Origin: an uncultured Muribaculaceae bacterium | Lineage (GTDB): Bacteria > Bacteroidota > Bacteroidia > Bacteroidales > Muribaculaceae | DNA length: 50,134 nt | NCBI GenBank assembly: GCA_945931475.1 | Contig: CAMEPD010000009.1 | Coordinates: forward strand, 1 to 50,134 | Direction of reading: 5' to 3' | Part shown: in pieces, positions 7,619 through 18,057 of the stretch | Numbering within the stretch: position 1 is the stretch's first letter | Layout: every line of letters starts with the position of its first letter | Position numbers and translations under genes: made by a program | Notes under the pieces: model-generated | Database searches by the model: none | What the model was told of the DNA's origin: nothing | The model's input: the letters and a program-made list of their open reading frames with translations, nothing else

Positions 7619-8191
7619 ATGAAAAAAGGAAAATTGATTATTATATCGGCCCCGTCGGGCTGCGGCAAATCCACCATAATCGGCGAGATTATGGACAAAG
7701 GAGAGCTCGACCTGGAGTTCTCGGTGTCGGCCACCAACCGCAAGCCGCGTCCCGGCGAAGTTGACGGTGTTAACTATCATTTCCTGTCCGACCAGCAGTT
7801 CAAGGACCTGATTGCCGAAAAGGCTTTCGTGGAGTACGAGCAGGTTTACCCGGGCCGTTATTACGGCACACTACGCTCCGAGATTCAGAACCGCGTCAAC
7901 GAAGGTCACAATGTGATACTCGATATTGATGTAAACGGCGGCATGAATGTGCGCCAGCAGTTCGGCGACGATGCCATGTCGATATTCATCGAACCGCCAA
8001 GCATCCCCGAGCTGCGCCGGCGTCTGAAACAGCGCGGCAGCGATTCCGACGAAGCTATTGAAGAGCGCGTAGGCCGCGCCGAGTACGAGCTGTCGTTCCG
8101 CGACAAGTTCGACCACGTGGTGACCAACGATGAGCTCGAACGTGCCATCAGCGATATCGAACAGAAAATCAAAGACTTTATCAGCAAATAA
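7619..8191 (+). CDS. gmk: Guanylate kinase
   Basis: The enzyme phosphorylates GMP to GDP with ATP in the cytoplasm. The 190-aa length is usual. The P-loop is S-A-P-S-G-C-G-K-S-T at about residues 10-19. The GMP-binding region has S-V-S-A-T-N-R-K-P-R-P-G-E-V-D-G-V-N-Y, and the D-I-D-V-N-G-G segment follows. The ATG at 7619 is well supported because the hydrophobic strand and P-loop follow directly. It sits between yicC and nadD and links to guaB elsewhere in the window through guanine nucleotide synthesis. Confidence 0.97.
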   Translation: MKKGKLIIISAPSGCGKSTIIGEIMDKGELDLEFSVSATNRKPRPGEVDGVNYHFLSDQQFKDLIAEKAFVEYEQVYPGRYYGTLRSEIQNRVNEGHNVILDIDVNGGMNVRQQFGDDAMSIFIEPPSIPELRRRLKQRGSDSDEAIEERVGRAEYELSFRDKFDHVVTNDELERAISDIEQKIKDFISK

Positions 8192-8220
8192 TTGCGCCAG
8201 TCGCCACCGGCACAGTGGAT

Positions 8221-8802
8221 ATGAAACGTATCGGCATATTCGGCGGCTCGTTCAACCCGCCTCACGTGGGGCATATCGCTCTGGCTGAGGCCATTGTGAA
8301 GGCCGACCTGGTCGACGAGGTGTGGATGGTGCTGTCGCCGCTCAACCCCTTCAAGCAGACCGACGGCTCGCTGGCCCCTGACTCCGACCGCATGGCCATG
8401 CTGCGCCTGGCGGTCGACGGGCATCCCTCTCTGAAAGCCTCCGACATCGAACTGACCATGCCGCGCCCAAACTACACGGTCAACACCATGGAACGCCTCA
8501 GGGCACTGAACCCCGACTGCCGGTTTCGCCTGATTATCGGTCAGGACAACTGGCAGGCGTTCGACCGCTGGCGCGACGCCGACACGCTGCGGCGCCTCTA
8601 CAGCCCCATAGTGTACCGCCGCGCCGGCGCCGACGGCCGCACCGGCGACATCGTCGGGGCAGAAACGCTCAGTGACGCCCCGCTGCTACCCGTATCGTCG
8701 ACACAGATAAGGGAGCGTATCGCCTGCGGCCTCCCGGTAAACAATATGGTGCCTCCGGCGGTATATAGATATATAAGGGAGCACCACCTGTATGGTGCGT
8801 AA
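8221..8802 (+). CDS. nadD: Nicotinate-nucleotide adenylyltransferase
   Basis: NadD transfers AMP from ATP to nicotinate mononucleotide, giving the immediate precursor of NAD+. The 193-aa protein from the ATG at 8221 opens with M-K-R-I-G-I-F-G-G-S-F-N-P-P-H-V-G-H, the nucleotidyltransferase motif, and ends with S-S-T-Q-I-R-E-R-I, the second ATP-binding motif. A GTG two codons upstream (8215) is possible but unnecessary. The gene is 29 nt after gmk and 3 nt before the DUF5063 gene. NAD+ made here is the cofactor of LigA encoded just downstream. Confidence 0.96.
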   Translation: MKRIGIFGGSFNPPHVGHIALAEAIVKADLVDEVWMVLSPLNPFKQTDGSLAPDSDRMAMLRLAVDGHPSLKASDIELTMPRPNYTVNTMERLRALNPDCRFRLIIGQDNWQAFDRWRDADTLRRLYSPIVYRRAGADGRTGDIVGAETLSDAPLLPVSSTQIRERIACGLPVNNMVPPAVYRYIREHHLYGA

Positions 8803-8805
8803 ATT

Positions 8806-11332
<2,527 letters not shown>

Positions 11333-11554
11333 GGTGACTGTGTCAAAATTGGCAATTGTAGGGACATGCCTTTGGCATGTTTGCTTAACAGACTGATTAT
11401 CAATTCTAACATCGCAAAGCGATGTCCCTACATTAAGTCAATCGAGAATATTGACACACCCTCCTAATCCGTCGGAAGGCCGCTCTGACACGTCTAAGCA
11501 AACATTTCACCTTAAAATTTGTTATTGATTTATAACAAACAATGATAGGTGATT
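11333..11554. other. Intergenic region between ligA and a lipoprotein gene
   Basis: About 220 bp without a gene. Its left half is the foldback element at 11339-11458. The right half is AT-rich and leads to the lipoprotein start. No convincing -7/-33 pair was seen for that gene. Confidence 0.5.
11339..11458. repeat. Second TGTAGGGACAT foldback (REP/MITE-like) element
   Basis: The 120-bp segment has imperfect 12-bp outer inverted repeats, TGTGTCAAAATT at 11339-11350 and AATATTGACACA at 11447-11458. Inside are two convergent inner arms, 11357-11380 and 11409-11432. The right arm equals the inner arm of the element at 53-190. The left arm has ACATGCC/GGCATGT in place of ACATCGC/GCGATGT, so both sides of the hairpin stem have changed together. 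The outer repeats may belong to a ligA terminator into which the hairpin pair was inserted. No coding capacity is seen. Confidence 0.75.
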
Positions 11555-12181
11555 ATGAAAGGAAATATATTTCGCTCAGGCAGTATGTCGTTGTGTATCG
11601 GCGCATTAGCTGCTGTGTTAACCTTGTCGTCCTGCACCGGTAAGGAGAAACTTGCCCGGGAGGTCAAGGGCACATGGAGCTCGGCTCCCGAACAGATTCA
11701 GAACACCGGCGCTTCGCAGACCACTATGGTGCGCGTCATCGACTTCGCTCCGGCGGCAGATTCGGCCGAAGGCACACTCACCATGACAGCCCTGATAACC
11801 GTCGACAATGTGTTGCCATCCAGCGACAAAATAGATACTCCGCTGACCATCACGGCTTCGGGCGCAGCCACTGTCAACGGTGTATATCAGGCCAAAGACG
11901 ACGATGACATTATCATCAACCTCGATTACTCCACGCTGCAGGTATCGGTCGACCCTCAGGCCGTACAGCTCAATTACAACATCCTTACCGATAACGACAC
12001 AAGCGCCTTGGAAACCCTTCGTCCCGGCGCCATGCAGTTGGCGACCAAGCAGATAGAGCAGTGCGCGCGCATTGTATTCGCCAATATCAACGAGATTGAG
12101 GACATCAGAATCCACAACGACCTTATGTCGTGCGAGATGGGCCATAAAGACCTTTCCTTCCGTCGCCAGATGACCCGCTGA
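11555..12181 (+). CDS. Predicted lipoprotein of unknown function
   Basis: From the ATG at 11555 the protein is 208 aa. It has a lipoprotein signal peptide with lipobox L-S-S-C and Cys27 as the predicted lipidated residue, so it should be anchored in the envelope. The mature part has K-G-T-W-S near its start and mostly beta-strand-like alternation, and it resembles small Bacteroidetes lipoproteins with a lipocalin-like or DUF-type barrel. I do not recognise a specific family. A GTG at 11549 is an alternative start. It stands alone between the foldback element and the convergent murA gene. Confidence 0.7.
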   Translation: MKGNIFRSGSMSLCIGALAAVLTLSSCTGKEKLAREVKGTWSSAPEQIQNTGASQTTMVRVIDFAPAADSAEGTLTMTALITVDNVLPSSDKIDTPLTITASGAATVNGVYQAKDDDDIIINLDYSTLQVSVDPQAVQLNYNILTDNDTSALETLRPGAMQLATKQIEQCARIVFANINEIEDIRIHNDLMSCEMGHKDLSFRRQMTR

Positions 12182-12201
12182 CCCCCATTTCCATAGAATA
12201 T

Positions 12202-12240
12202 AACAGAGAAGCCCGAGACCGCGTCCCGGGCTTCTCTGTT
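12202..12240. terminator. Bidirectional terminator between lipoprotein gene and murA
   Basis: A stem of 15 out of 16 paired bases is formed by AACAGAGAAGCCCG(AG) at 12202-12217 and 12225-12240, with a 7-nt loop. It lies 20 nt after the plus-strand lipoprotein stop and 16 nt before the minus-strand murA stop. It can therefore end both converging transcripts. U-tracts on either side are short. Confidence 0.85.
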
Positions 12241-12256
12241 ACACGATGTTTTGGGG

Positions 12257-13570
12257 TTAGCGGCGCTGTATGTTGGCGCCGAGCTGGTTTAGGCGCAGGT
12301 CGATGTCCTCGTAGCCGCGGTCAATCTGCTCGATGTTGCCGATTACGCTGGTGCCGGTGGCCGACATGGCGGCGAGCAGCAGGGCGATGCCTGCTCGGAT
12401 GTCGGGCGAGCTCATACGGTTGCTGCGCAGGCGGAACTTGTGGTCGTGGCCGATTACCACCGCTCGATGCGGATCGCAGAGTATAATCTGGGCGCCCATA
12501 TCTATTAGGCGGTCGACGAAGAACAGGCGGCTCTCGAACATCTTCTGATGAATCAGCACTGACCCCTGGCACTGAACGGCCACCACGAGCAATACGCTCA
12601 GCAGGTCGGGGGTCAGACCGGGCCACGGCGCGTCGGCTATGTTCATGATTGAGCCGTCGAGCGCCGTATCGACGGTGTAATGCTCCTTGGCGGGAATGTA
12701 CAGGTCGTCGCCGAGTTGCTCCACGGTGATGCCAAGGCGCCGGAAGCTCTCGGGGATAATGCCTAAGTTCTCGACGCTGACATTCTTTATAGTGATGGAG
12801 CTTTGGGTTATGGCCGCCATGCCGATGAAGCTGCCGACTTCAATCATGTCGGGGAGGATGCGGTGCGTGGCGCCGCAGGGGGCGCCGATACGGCCGTCGA
12901 TGGTGAGGAGGTTTGAGCCGATACCGTTGATGCGCCACCCCATTTGCTCCATCATGCGGCTGGTCTGCTGCACGTAGGGCTCGCAGGCGGCGTTGTAGAT
13001 GGTTGTGGGGCCTTTGGCGTACGATGCTGCCATCAGTATGTTGGCCGTACCGGTCACCGACGCCTCGTCGAGCAGCATATAGCACCCTTTGAGGCCACCT
13101 TCGGGTGAGGTGAGCAGGTATGCGCCCTTGGCCTGTTCGTAGGTGCAGTTGGCGCCCAGGTTGATGAAGCCCTGGATGTGAGTGTCGACCTTGCGGCGCC
13201 CGATCTGGTCGCCGCCCGGTTTGGGGAAGTATGCACGGCCGAAACGCCCCAGCAGCGGACCCACCACCAGCACCGAGCCGCGGAGAGCGGCGCAGCGTTT
13301 TATGAAGTCGTCGCTCTGAGTGTAATCGAGGTCGATTTCGTCGGCGCGGAAGATGTAGTGTCCCTTTTCGACGCGTGTGACCTTTACCCCCATCTTTTCG
13401 AGGAGAGAAATCAGGTTTTTTACATCGCGTATTTCTGGAACATTGGTTATTTCGACTGGTTCGGAGGTGAGGATTGTGGCGGAGATAACCTGGAGCGCCT
13501 CGTTTTTGGCGCCCTGTGGTGTGATTTCGCCGCTGAGTTTGCGGCCACCCTCTATTACGAATGAACTCAC
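12257..13570 (-). CDS. murA: UDP-N-acetylglucosamine 1-carboxyvinyltransferase, Asp-type active site
   Basis: MurA transfers enolpyruvate from PEP to UDP-GlcNAc, the first committed step of peptidoglycan synthesis. The 437-aa protein has the G-A-K-N-E-A-L substrate loop at about 20-26 and the conserved R-C-A-A-L-R-G-S-V-L-V-V-G-P-L stretch. The active-site loop is P-G-G-D-Q-I-G, with Asp121 (codon GAC at 13208-13210) where the fosfomycin-sensitive enzyme of E. coli has Cys115. Asp at this site is compatible with catalysis and prevents the covalent fosfomycin adduct. The start is GTG at 13570. It lies 49 nt after murB and ends the nqr-mur run. Confidence 0.97.
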   Translation of the reverse strand: MSSFVIEGGRKLSGEITPQGAKNEALQVISATILTSEPVEITNVPEIRDVKNLISLLEKMGVKVTRVEKGHYIFRADEIDLDYTQSDDFIKRCAALRGSVLVVGPLLGRFGRAYFPKPGGDQIGRRKVDTHIQGFINLGANCTYEQAKGAYLLTSPEGGLKGCYMLLDEASVTGTANILMAASYAKGPTTIYNAACEPYVQQTSRMMEQMGWRINGIGSNLLTIDGRIGAPCGATHRILPDMIEVGSFIGMAAITQSSITIKNVSVENLGIIPESFRRLGITVEQLGDDLYIPAKEHYTVDTALDGSIMNIADAPWPGLTPDLLSVLLVVAVQCQGSVLIHQKMFESRLFFVDRLIDMGAQIILCDPHRAVVIGHDHKFRLRSNRMSSPDIRAGIALLLAAMSATGTSVIGNIEQIDRGYEDIDLRLNQLGANIQRR

Positions 13571-13619
13571 GGTATATCAGGGATTAGGCATCAGAGCCCG
13601 GGCTCTGAGCGGGTTTTGG

Positions 13620-14660
13620 TTACTTAACAAAAATGACTTCAGGAGAGAGACGTACACCGAACCGTCTGTCGACCGTGTCGATGACGCGCTCGGCCAGGGT
13701 TGCTACGTCGCGGCCTGTGGCGCCTCCGCGGTTCACCAGCACGAGCGGCTGCGCGGGCCATAGGGCTGCTCCACCCACGGTGAACGATTTGCAACCGGCC
13801 TTGTCGATGAGCCATGCGGCCGACAGCTTTATGGTGCCGTCGTCAAGACGGTGGCTCGAGGGCTCCATGCCCGAGCGACGGCAGATGGCATCGTACTCGC
13901 CGGCCGTCACCACCGGGTTCTTGAAGAATGAGCCGGCGCTACCGGTTTCGGCAGGGTGGGGGAGTTTGCCGTCGCGTATGCTCAGCACGGCCTGCCGCAG
14001 CAGGGCCGGAGTGATGGCGTCGGCCGCAACATCCAGTGCTTCGATATGGCGGCCGAGCGCTGTATATGACAGCATGGGCTTGCCGTTGCGGCGGAGCCGG
14101 AATGCTACTTTGGTTATTATACGTCGACCTTTCAATTCCGGTGACTTGAATATCGAGCTACGGTAGCCATAGCGGCAGTCGGCGCAATCCATTGTATGGA
14201 GGCACCCTTCGCCTTCTTCGTTGAAGAAAACTTCAAGATAGTTGACGACGTCGCAAATCTCCACACCGTAGGCACCGGCGTTCTGCACGGCAGCTCCTCC
14301 AACGCTTCCGGGGATGCCCGAAAGGTTCTCCAGGCCCCAGAGGCCGCGTTCGGCGGCTATGCAGCAAGCGTCATCGAGGGTTACGCCCGCTCCGCAGACC
14401 ATAATCGGTTCGTCGGTTGAATCATGGAGCCAGTCGATTGAGGTGTCGGCGCAATGGAGCAGCATGCCGGGATAAGACCCGTTGACAAACAGCAGATTGC
14501 TGCCTCCGCCAATGAGCAGGAAATCGCCTGACAGCTTCCGCTGGTCGTAAAGCGTTTCGAGGTCGGAGGCCGAGGCGTATTCAACCAAACAGCCACATTC
14601 GGCAGGTATGCCGAATGTGGTCATTTGGGTTATATCAGCTTTTTCAGTGATTTTTATCAT
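13620..14660 (-). CDS. murB: UDP-N-acetylenolpyruvoylglucosamine reductase
   Basis: MurB reduces the MurA product to UDP-MurNAc using NADPH and FAD. From the ATG at 14660 the protein is 346 aa; a TTG three codons upstream is less likely. FAD-binding features are L-I-G-G-G-S-N-L-L and G-I-P-G-S-V-G-G-A-A-V-Q-N-A-G-A-Y-G. The Y-G-Y-R-S-S tyrosine loop and the length suggest a type I (E. coli-like) enzyme. The catalytic serine is expected in S-A-G-S-F-F-K-N-P. It begins 16 nt after nqrF and precedes murA, giving two consecutive steps of one pathway together. Confidence 0.96.
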   Translation of the reverse strand: MIKITEKADITQMTTFGIPAECGCLVEYASASDLETLYDQRKLSGDFLLIGGGSNLLFVNGSYPGMLLHCADTSIDWLHDSTDEPIMVCGAGVTLDDACCIAAERGLWGLENLSGIPGSVGGAAVQNAGAYGVEICDVVNYLEVFFNEEGEGCLHTMDCADCRYGYRSSIFKSPELKGRRIITKVAFRLRRNGKPMLSYTALGRHIEALDVAADAITPALLRQAVLSIRDGKLPHPAETGSAGSFFKNPVVTAGEYDAICRRSGMEPSSHRLDDGTIKLSAAWLIDKAGCKSFTVGGAALWPAQPLVLVNRGGATGRDVATLAERVIDTVDRRFGVRLSPEVIFVK

Positions 14661-14676
14661 CGTAAACAATTGCTTG

Positions 14677-15969
14677 TCAGCCGCCGAAGTTATCGTAGTG
14701 GATGCTTTCGGGGTCGACGCCGAGCGAATCGAGCATCTTGTTGACGGCGTTGCTCATCGGGCCGGGGCCGCACATATAGTATTCGATGTCCTCGGGTGCC
14801 TCATGATCCTTGAGGTAGGTGTCGTACATCACCTGATGAACGAATCCGGGGGTGTACTTCACGCCGGCCTTGTCGGCTGCGGGGTCGGGGCGGTCGAGCG
14901 CCAGATGGAAGTGGAAGTTGGGGTATTCCTTCTCAAGTTCGAGGAAGTCCTTGAGGTAGAACACCTCGTTGAGGGCGCGGGCGCCGTAGAAGTAGTGCAT
15001 CTCACGGTCGGTGGTGTGGAGCGTCTTGGTCATGTGCATAATCTGAGCGCGCAGAGGAGCCATACCGGCACCACCGCCGACCCAGATCATTTCGGCCTTG
15101 GAATCGAAGTTGGGGTGGAAGTCGCCGTAGGGGCCGCTCATTATCACCTTGTCGCCGGGCTTGAGGGTGAAGATGTAGCTTGATGCTATACCGGGGTTGA
15201 CATCCTGGAAGCCGACCTGAGGTTTCGGCTTGAACGGCGGTGTGGCGATGCGCACTGTAAGCATGAATCGGTCGCCCTCGGCGGGGTAGTTGGCCATGGA
15301 GTATGCTCGGACCGTGGCTTCGGTGTTGACGCATTTCAGGCCGAAGAGGCCGAACTTCTCCCATGCCGGCAGGTACTCGTCGCCGATTGATGCCTTGTCG
15401 ATATCCTTGTCGTAATCGATTTTGAAAGGGGGTATCTTGATCTGGGCGTACGAACCGGGGATGAAGTCCATGTGCTCTCCCTTGGGGAGGGCTACGATGA
15501 ATTCCTTGATGAATGTAGCCACATTCTTGTTTGACACCACGGTGCACTCGTACTCCTTGATGTCGAGTACCGAAGCGGGCACCTTGATGTCGAGGTCGTT
15601 CTTGACCTTGACCTGGCAGGCGAGTCGCCAGTTGTCTTTAATCTGCTTGCGGGTGAAGTGGACAGCCTCGGTGGGGAGGATTTCACCGCCTCCGGCAGTC
15701 ACCTGCACTTTGCACTGGCCGCAGCTCCCTTTGCCGCCGCAGGCCGAGGGGAGGAAGACGTTCTTGGTAGCGAGCGCCGACAGAAGCGGGGCGCCCGAGG
15801 CAACCTCTACCTTGCGGTCGTTGTTGATGGTGACGGTGACATCTCCCGAGCTTACCAGGAATTTTTTGGCCACGAGGAGCACGATGACCAGCAGCAGCGT
15901 CATCACCAGGAAGATACCCACGCCTAAAAGCACCGTGGATGTCATTGGGTTGGATTCCAGTATAATCAT
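14677..15969 (-). CDS. nqrF: Na+-translocating NADH:quinone reductase subunit F
   Basis: NqrF is the NADH-oxidising entry subunit of the Na+-pumping complex. The 430-aa protein has one N-terminal membrane helix (about 11-34). A [2Fe-2S] ferredoxin domain follows, with Cys77, Cys83, Cys86 and Cys118. A ferredoxin-NADP reductase-like module carries R-A-Y-S-M-A-N-Y-P for FAD, G-G-G-A-G-M-A-P-L for NADH and the C-terminal M-C-G-P-G-P-M and D-N-F-G-G. The ATG at 15969 is used here; the ATG eight codons later is equally possible. It is the last gene of nqrABCDEF and lies 27 nt after nqrE. Confidence 0.97.
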   Translation of the reverse strand: MIILESNPMTSTVLLGVGIFLVMTLLLVIVLLVAKKFLVSSGDVTVTINNDRKVEVASGAPLLSALATKNVFLPSACGGKGSCGQCKVQVTAGGGEILPTEAVHFTRKQIKDNWRLACQVKVKNDLDIKVPASVLDIKEYECTVVSNKNVATFIKEFIVALPKGEHMDFIPGSYAQIKIPPFKIDYDKDIDKASIGDEYLPAWEKFGLFGLKCVNTEATVRAYSMANYPAEGDRFMLTVRIATPPFKPKPQVGFQDVNPGIASSYIFTLKPGDKVIMSGPYGDFHPNFDSKAEMIWVGGGAGMAPLRAQIMHMTKTLHTTDREMHYFYGARALNEVFYLKDFLELEKEYPNFHFHLALDRPDPAADKAGVKYTPGFVHQVMYDTYLKDHEAPEDIEYYMCGPGPMSNAVNKMLDSLGVDPESIHYDNFGG

Positions 15970-15996
15970 GGAATTATGCTATTTATGATTGTTCGA

Positions 15997-16614
15997 TTAG
16001 AGTTTGATGCCGAGGAAGCTCATGAATGCGATACCCATCAGCGCGCAGATGATGAATGTGATGCCGATGCCGCGCAGTGGAGCGGGCACGTTGCTGTACT
16101 GAGCCACGCGCTCGCGGATGGCGGCGATGGCGGTGATGGCCAGCAGCCAGCCCAGACCCCATCCGGCGCCGGCGCAGGTGGCTGTCCACACGCTGCCGAA
16201 CTCGCGCTGCTGCATGAACAGCGAGCCGCCGAGGATGGCGCAGTTTACGGCAATCAGCGGCAGGAAGATACCCAGCGAGGCGTAGAGCGACGGCGAGTAC
16301 TTCTCGACGGCCATCTCCACAAGCTGGGTCATCGACGCGATTACGGCGATGAAGAGTATCAGCGACAGGAAGCTCAGGTCAACGTTGGCGAAGTCGGCGC
16401 TAAGCCATGTGAGCGCGCCGGGTTTCAGCACTAAGTTCTGAAGCAGGTAGTTGATGGGGAGCGTCACCACGAGCATGAAGGTGACGGCCACGCCCAGGCC
16501 GAACGCTGTCTTGACATTCTTCGACACGGCCAGGAAGGAGCACATGCCGAGGAAGTAGGCGAATACCATGTTGTCGACAAAAATCGACCGTATGAATAAA
16601 TTGAAATTTTCCAT
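15997..16614 (-). CDS. nqrE: Na+-translocating NADH:quinone reductase subunit E
   Basis: NqrE is an integral inner-membrane subunit of the Na+ pump. The 205-aa protein has about six hydrophobic helices. It begins F-N-L-F-I-R-S-I-F-V-D-N-M-V-F-A-Y-F-L-G-M-C and has the V-N-C-A-I-L-G-G-S-L-F-M stretch. NqrD and NqrE are paralogues with inverted topology whose cysteines bind a membrane-embedded Fe-S centre; the cysteines in G-M-C-S-F and N-C-A-I fit this. The gene is 27 nt after nqrD. Confidence 0.96.
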   Translation of the reverse strand: MENFNLFIRSIFVDNMVFAYFLGMCSFLAVSKNVKTAFGLGVAVTFMLVVTLPINYLLQNLVLKPGALTWLSADFANVDLSFLSLILFIAVIASMTQLVEMAVEKYSPSLYASLGIFLPLIAVNCAILGGSLFMQQREFGSVWTATCAGAGWGLGWLLAITAIAAIRERVAQYSNVPAPLRGIGITFIICALMGIAFMSFLGIKL

Positions 16615-16641
16615 TGTTATTCTGCTGATTTTTGTCGGTGG

Positions 16642-17271
16642 TTAGCTGTTTTCCTGAAGCTCTTTGTTGCGGGCGCGGTGTACCCATATTACGCAGGCCA
16701 CTACGATGAGGGCCATCGGGGGGAGAATCATCAGGCCGTTGTTGGCGTATCCGGCGTCGTAGAAGCACTGCGGGATTACCTGGAATCCGAGCAGTGTACC
16801 TGAGCCGAGCAGCTCGCGGAAGAAGGCCACGATAATCAGAATCAAGGCGTAGCCGACGCCGTTGCCGACACCGTCGAGGAAGGCGGGCCAGGGTTTGTTG
16901 CCCATGGCGAAGGCTTCAAGGCGCCCCATGAGGATACAGTTGGTGATAATAAGGCCGATGAACACCGACAGCTGCAGCGCCACATCGTAGGCGTAGGCCA
17001 GCAGCAGCTGATTGACGATGATTACCAGCGCGGCCACCACGACCAGCTGCACGATAATACGGATGTTGGTGGGGATTGTCTTGCGTATCAGCGAGATAAT
17101 CACGTTGGCGAATGCCAGTACGGCGATTACCGAGAGGCCCATCACGATGGCGGGTTCCAGTTTTGCCGTCACAGCCAGGCATGAGCAGATACCGAGAATC
17201 TGCACAATCACCGGGTTGTTCTTCGAGAAAGGATTGAAGAAGATATCCTTGTAACTTATTTTCTCTGCCAT
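16642..17271 (-). CDS. nqrD: Na+-translocating NADH:quinone reductase subunit D
   Basis: NqrD is the partner of NqrE in the membrane part of the Na+ pump. The 209-aa protein has about six hydrophobic segments. Diagnostic stretches are N-P-V-I-V-Q-I-L-G-I-C-S-C-L-A-V-T near the start and I-T-N-C-I-L-M-G-R-L-E-A-F-A in the middle. These carry the cysteines expected for the Fe-S centre shared with NqrE. It starts 12 nt after nqrC in the operon. Confidence 0.96.
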   Translation of the reverse strand: MAEKISYKDIFFNPFSKNNPVIVQILGICSCLAVTAKLEPAIVMGLSVIAVLAFANVIISLIRKTIPTNIRIIVQLVVVAALVIIVNQLLLAYAYDVALQLSVFIGLIITNCILMGRLEAFAMGNKPWPAFLDGVGNGVGYALILIIVAFFRELLGSGTLLGFQVIPQCFYDAGYANNGLMILPPMALIVVACVIWVHRARNKELQENS

Positions 17272-17283
17272 TTCAGTGATAGG

Positions 17284-18030
17284 TTAATGTGTTTGCTGAG
17301 GCTGTGTTTCGGCGGTGGCGCTGCCCGAGGCGAGCCCCTCAAGGAAACTCTTGTAGGGGGTGAGGCACTCGTTGAGCATGGCGCTGACGCCTTTCGAGGT
17401 GATGGTACCGCCCGAGATGCCGTCGACATAGTCGGCATTCCCTTCGGGCTTGAGCCCCTTCTTGACTACCTCCACGGGTATCAGGGTGTTATCCTTGATT
17501 ACTGTCTTGTTGTCGAACTGGTCGGAGAAGGCCGGTTTTGCGATTTCAGCGCCGAGTCCCGGGGTTTCGCCCTCGTGACGGAATACGGCTCCGTAGATGG
17601 TGCTTCCGTCGGCGTTGAACGAGATATAACCCCAGATAGGGCCCCACAGACCCATACCCGACATGGGGATTATGTATTTGGTGCCTTTGCCGGGGAGCTC
17701 GCACACGTAGACAGGCAGCAGGCGCTCCGACACCGGTTTCTTCACTTCAGCGGCCACATCTATGTCGAATGCGTCCTTGCCCTGAAGCTCTTCGCCCTTG
17801 TCGTTGAGCACTATCTGGCGGGTAATATATTTGTTGAATTCTTCCACTACGGTGGCCCTGTCGGTAGTGAGGTGTACCGATTGCAGGATCTGGCTCATCT
17901 TGTCGGCGTTCTTGTTCTCTTGCTGACGGTCCCTCAGCGCCATGGCGGTGAAGGCGAGCGCTGTGCCGACAATCAGCACCATCACTACGATGTAAACGAT
18001 GGTGTAGACGTTGCTCTGCTTGTTTATCAT
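17284..18030 (-). CDS. nqrC: Na+-translocating NADH:quinone reductase subunit C
   Basis: NqrC carries covalently bound FMN on the periplasmic side. The 248-aa protein has an N-terminal membrane helix (about 10-31) and a periplasmic FMN-binding domain. The FMN attachment motif appears as S-G-G-T-I-T-S, with Thr209 the likely flavinylated residue; Gly replaces the more usual Ala of SGAT. Attachment needs an ApbE flavin transferase, which is not encoded in this window. The C-terminus is a short polar tail. It lies 27 nt after nqrB. Confidence 0.95.
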   Translation of the reverse strand: MINKQSNVYTIVYIVVMVLIVGTALAFTAMALRDRQQENKNADKMSQILQSVHLTTDRATVVEEFNKYITRQIVLNDKGEELQGKDAFDIDVAAEVKKPVSERLLPVYVCELPGKGTKYIIPMSGMGLWGPIWGYISFNADGSTIYGAVFRHEGETPGLGAEIAKPAFSDQFDNKTVIKDNTLIPVEVVKKGLKPEGNADYVDGISGGTITSKGVSAMLNECLTPYKSFLEGLASGSATAETQPQQTH

Positions 18031-18057
18031 TGTTGATTGATGTTCAGGGTTAGCGGT

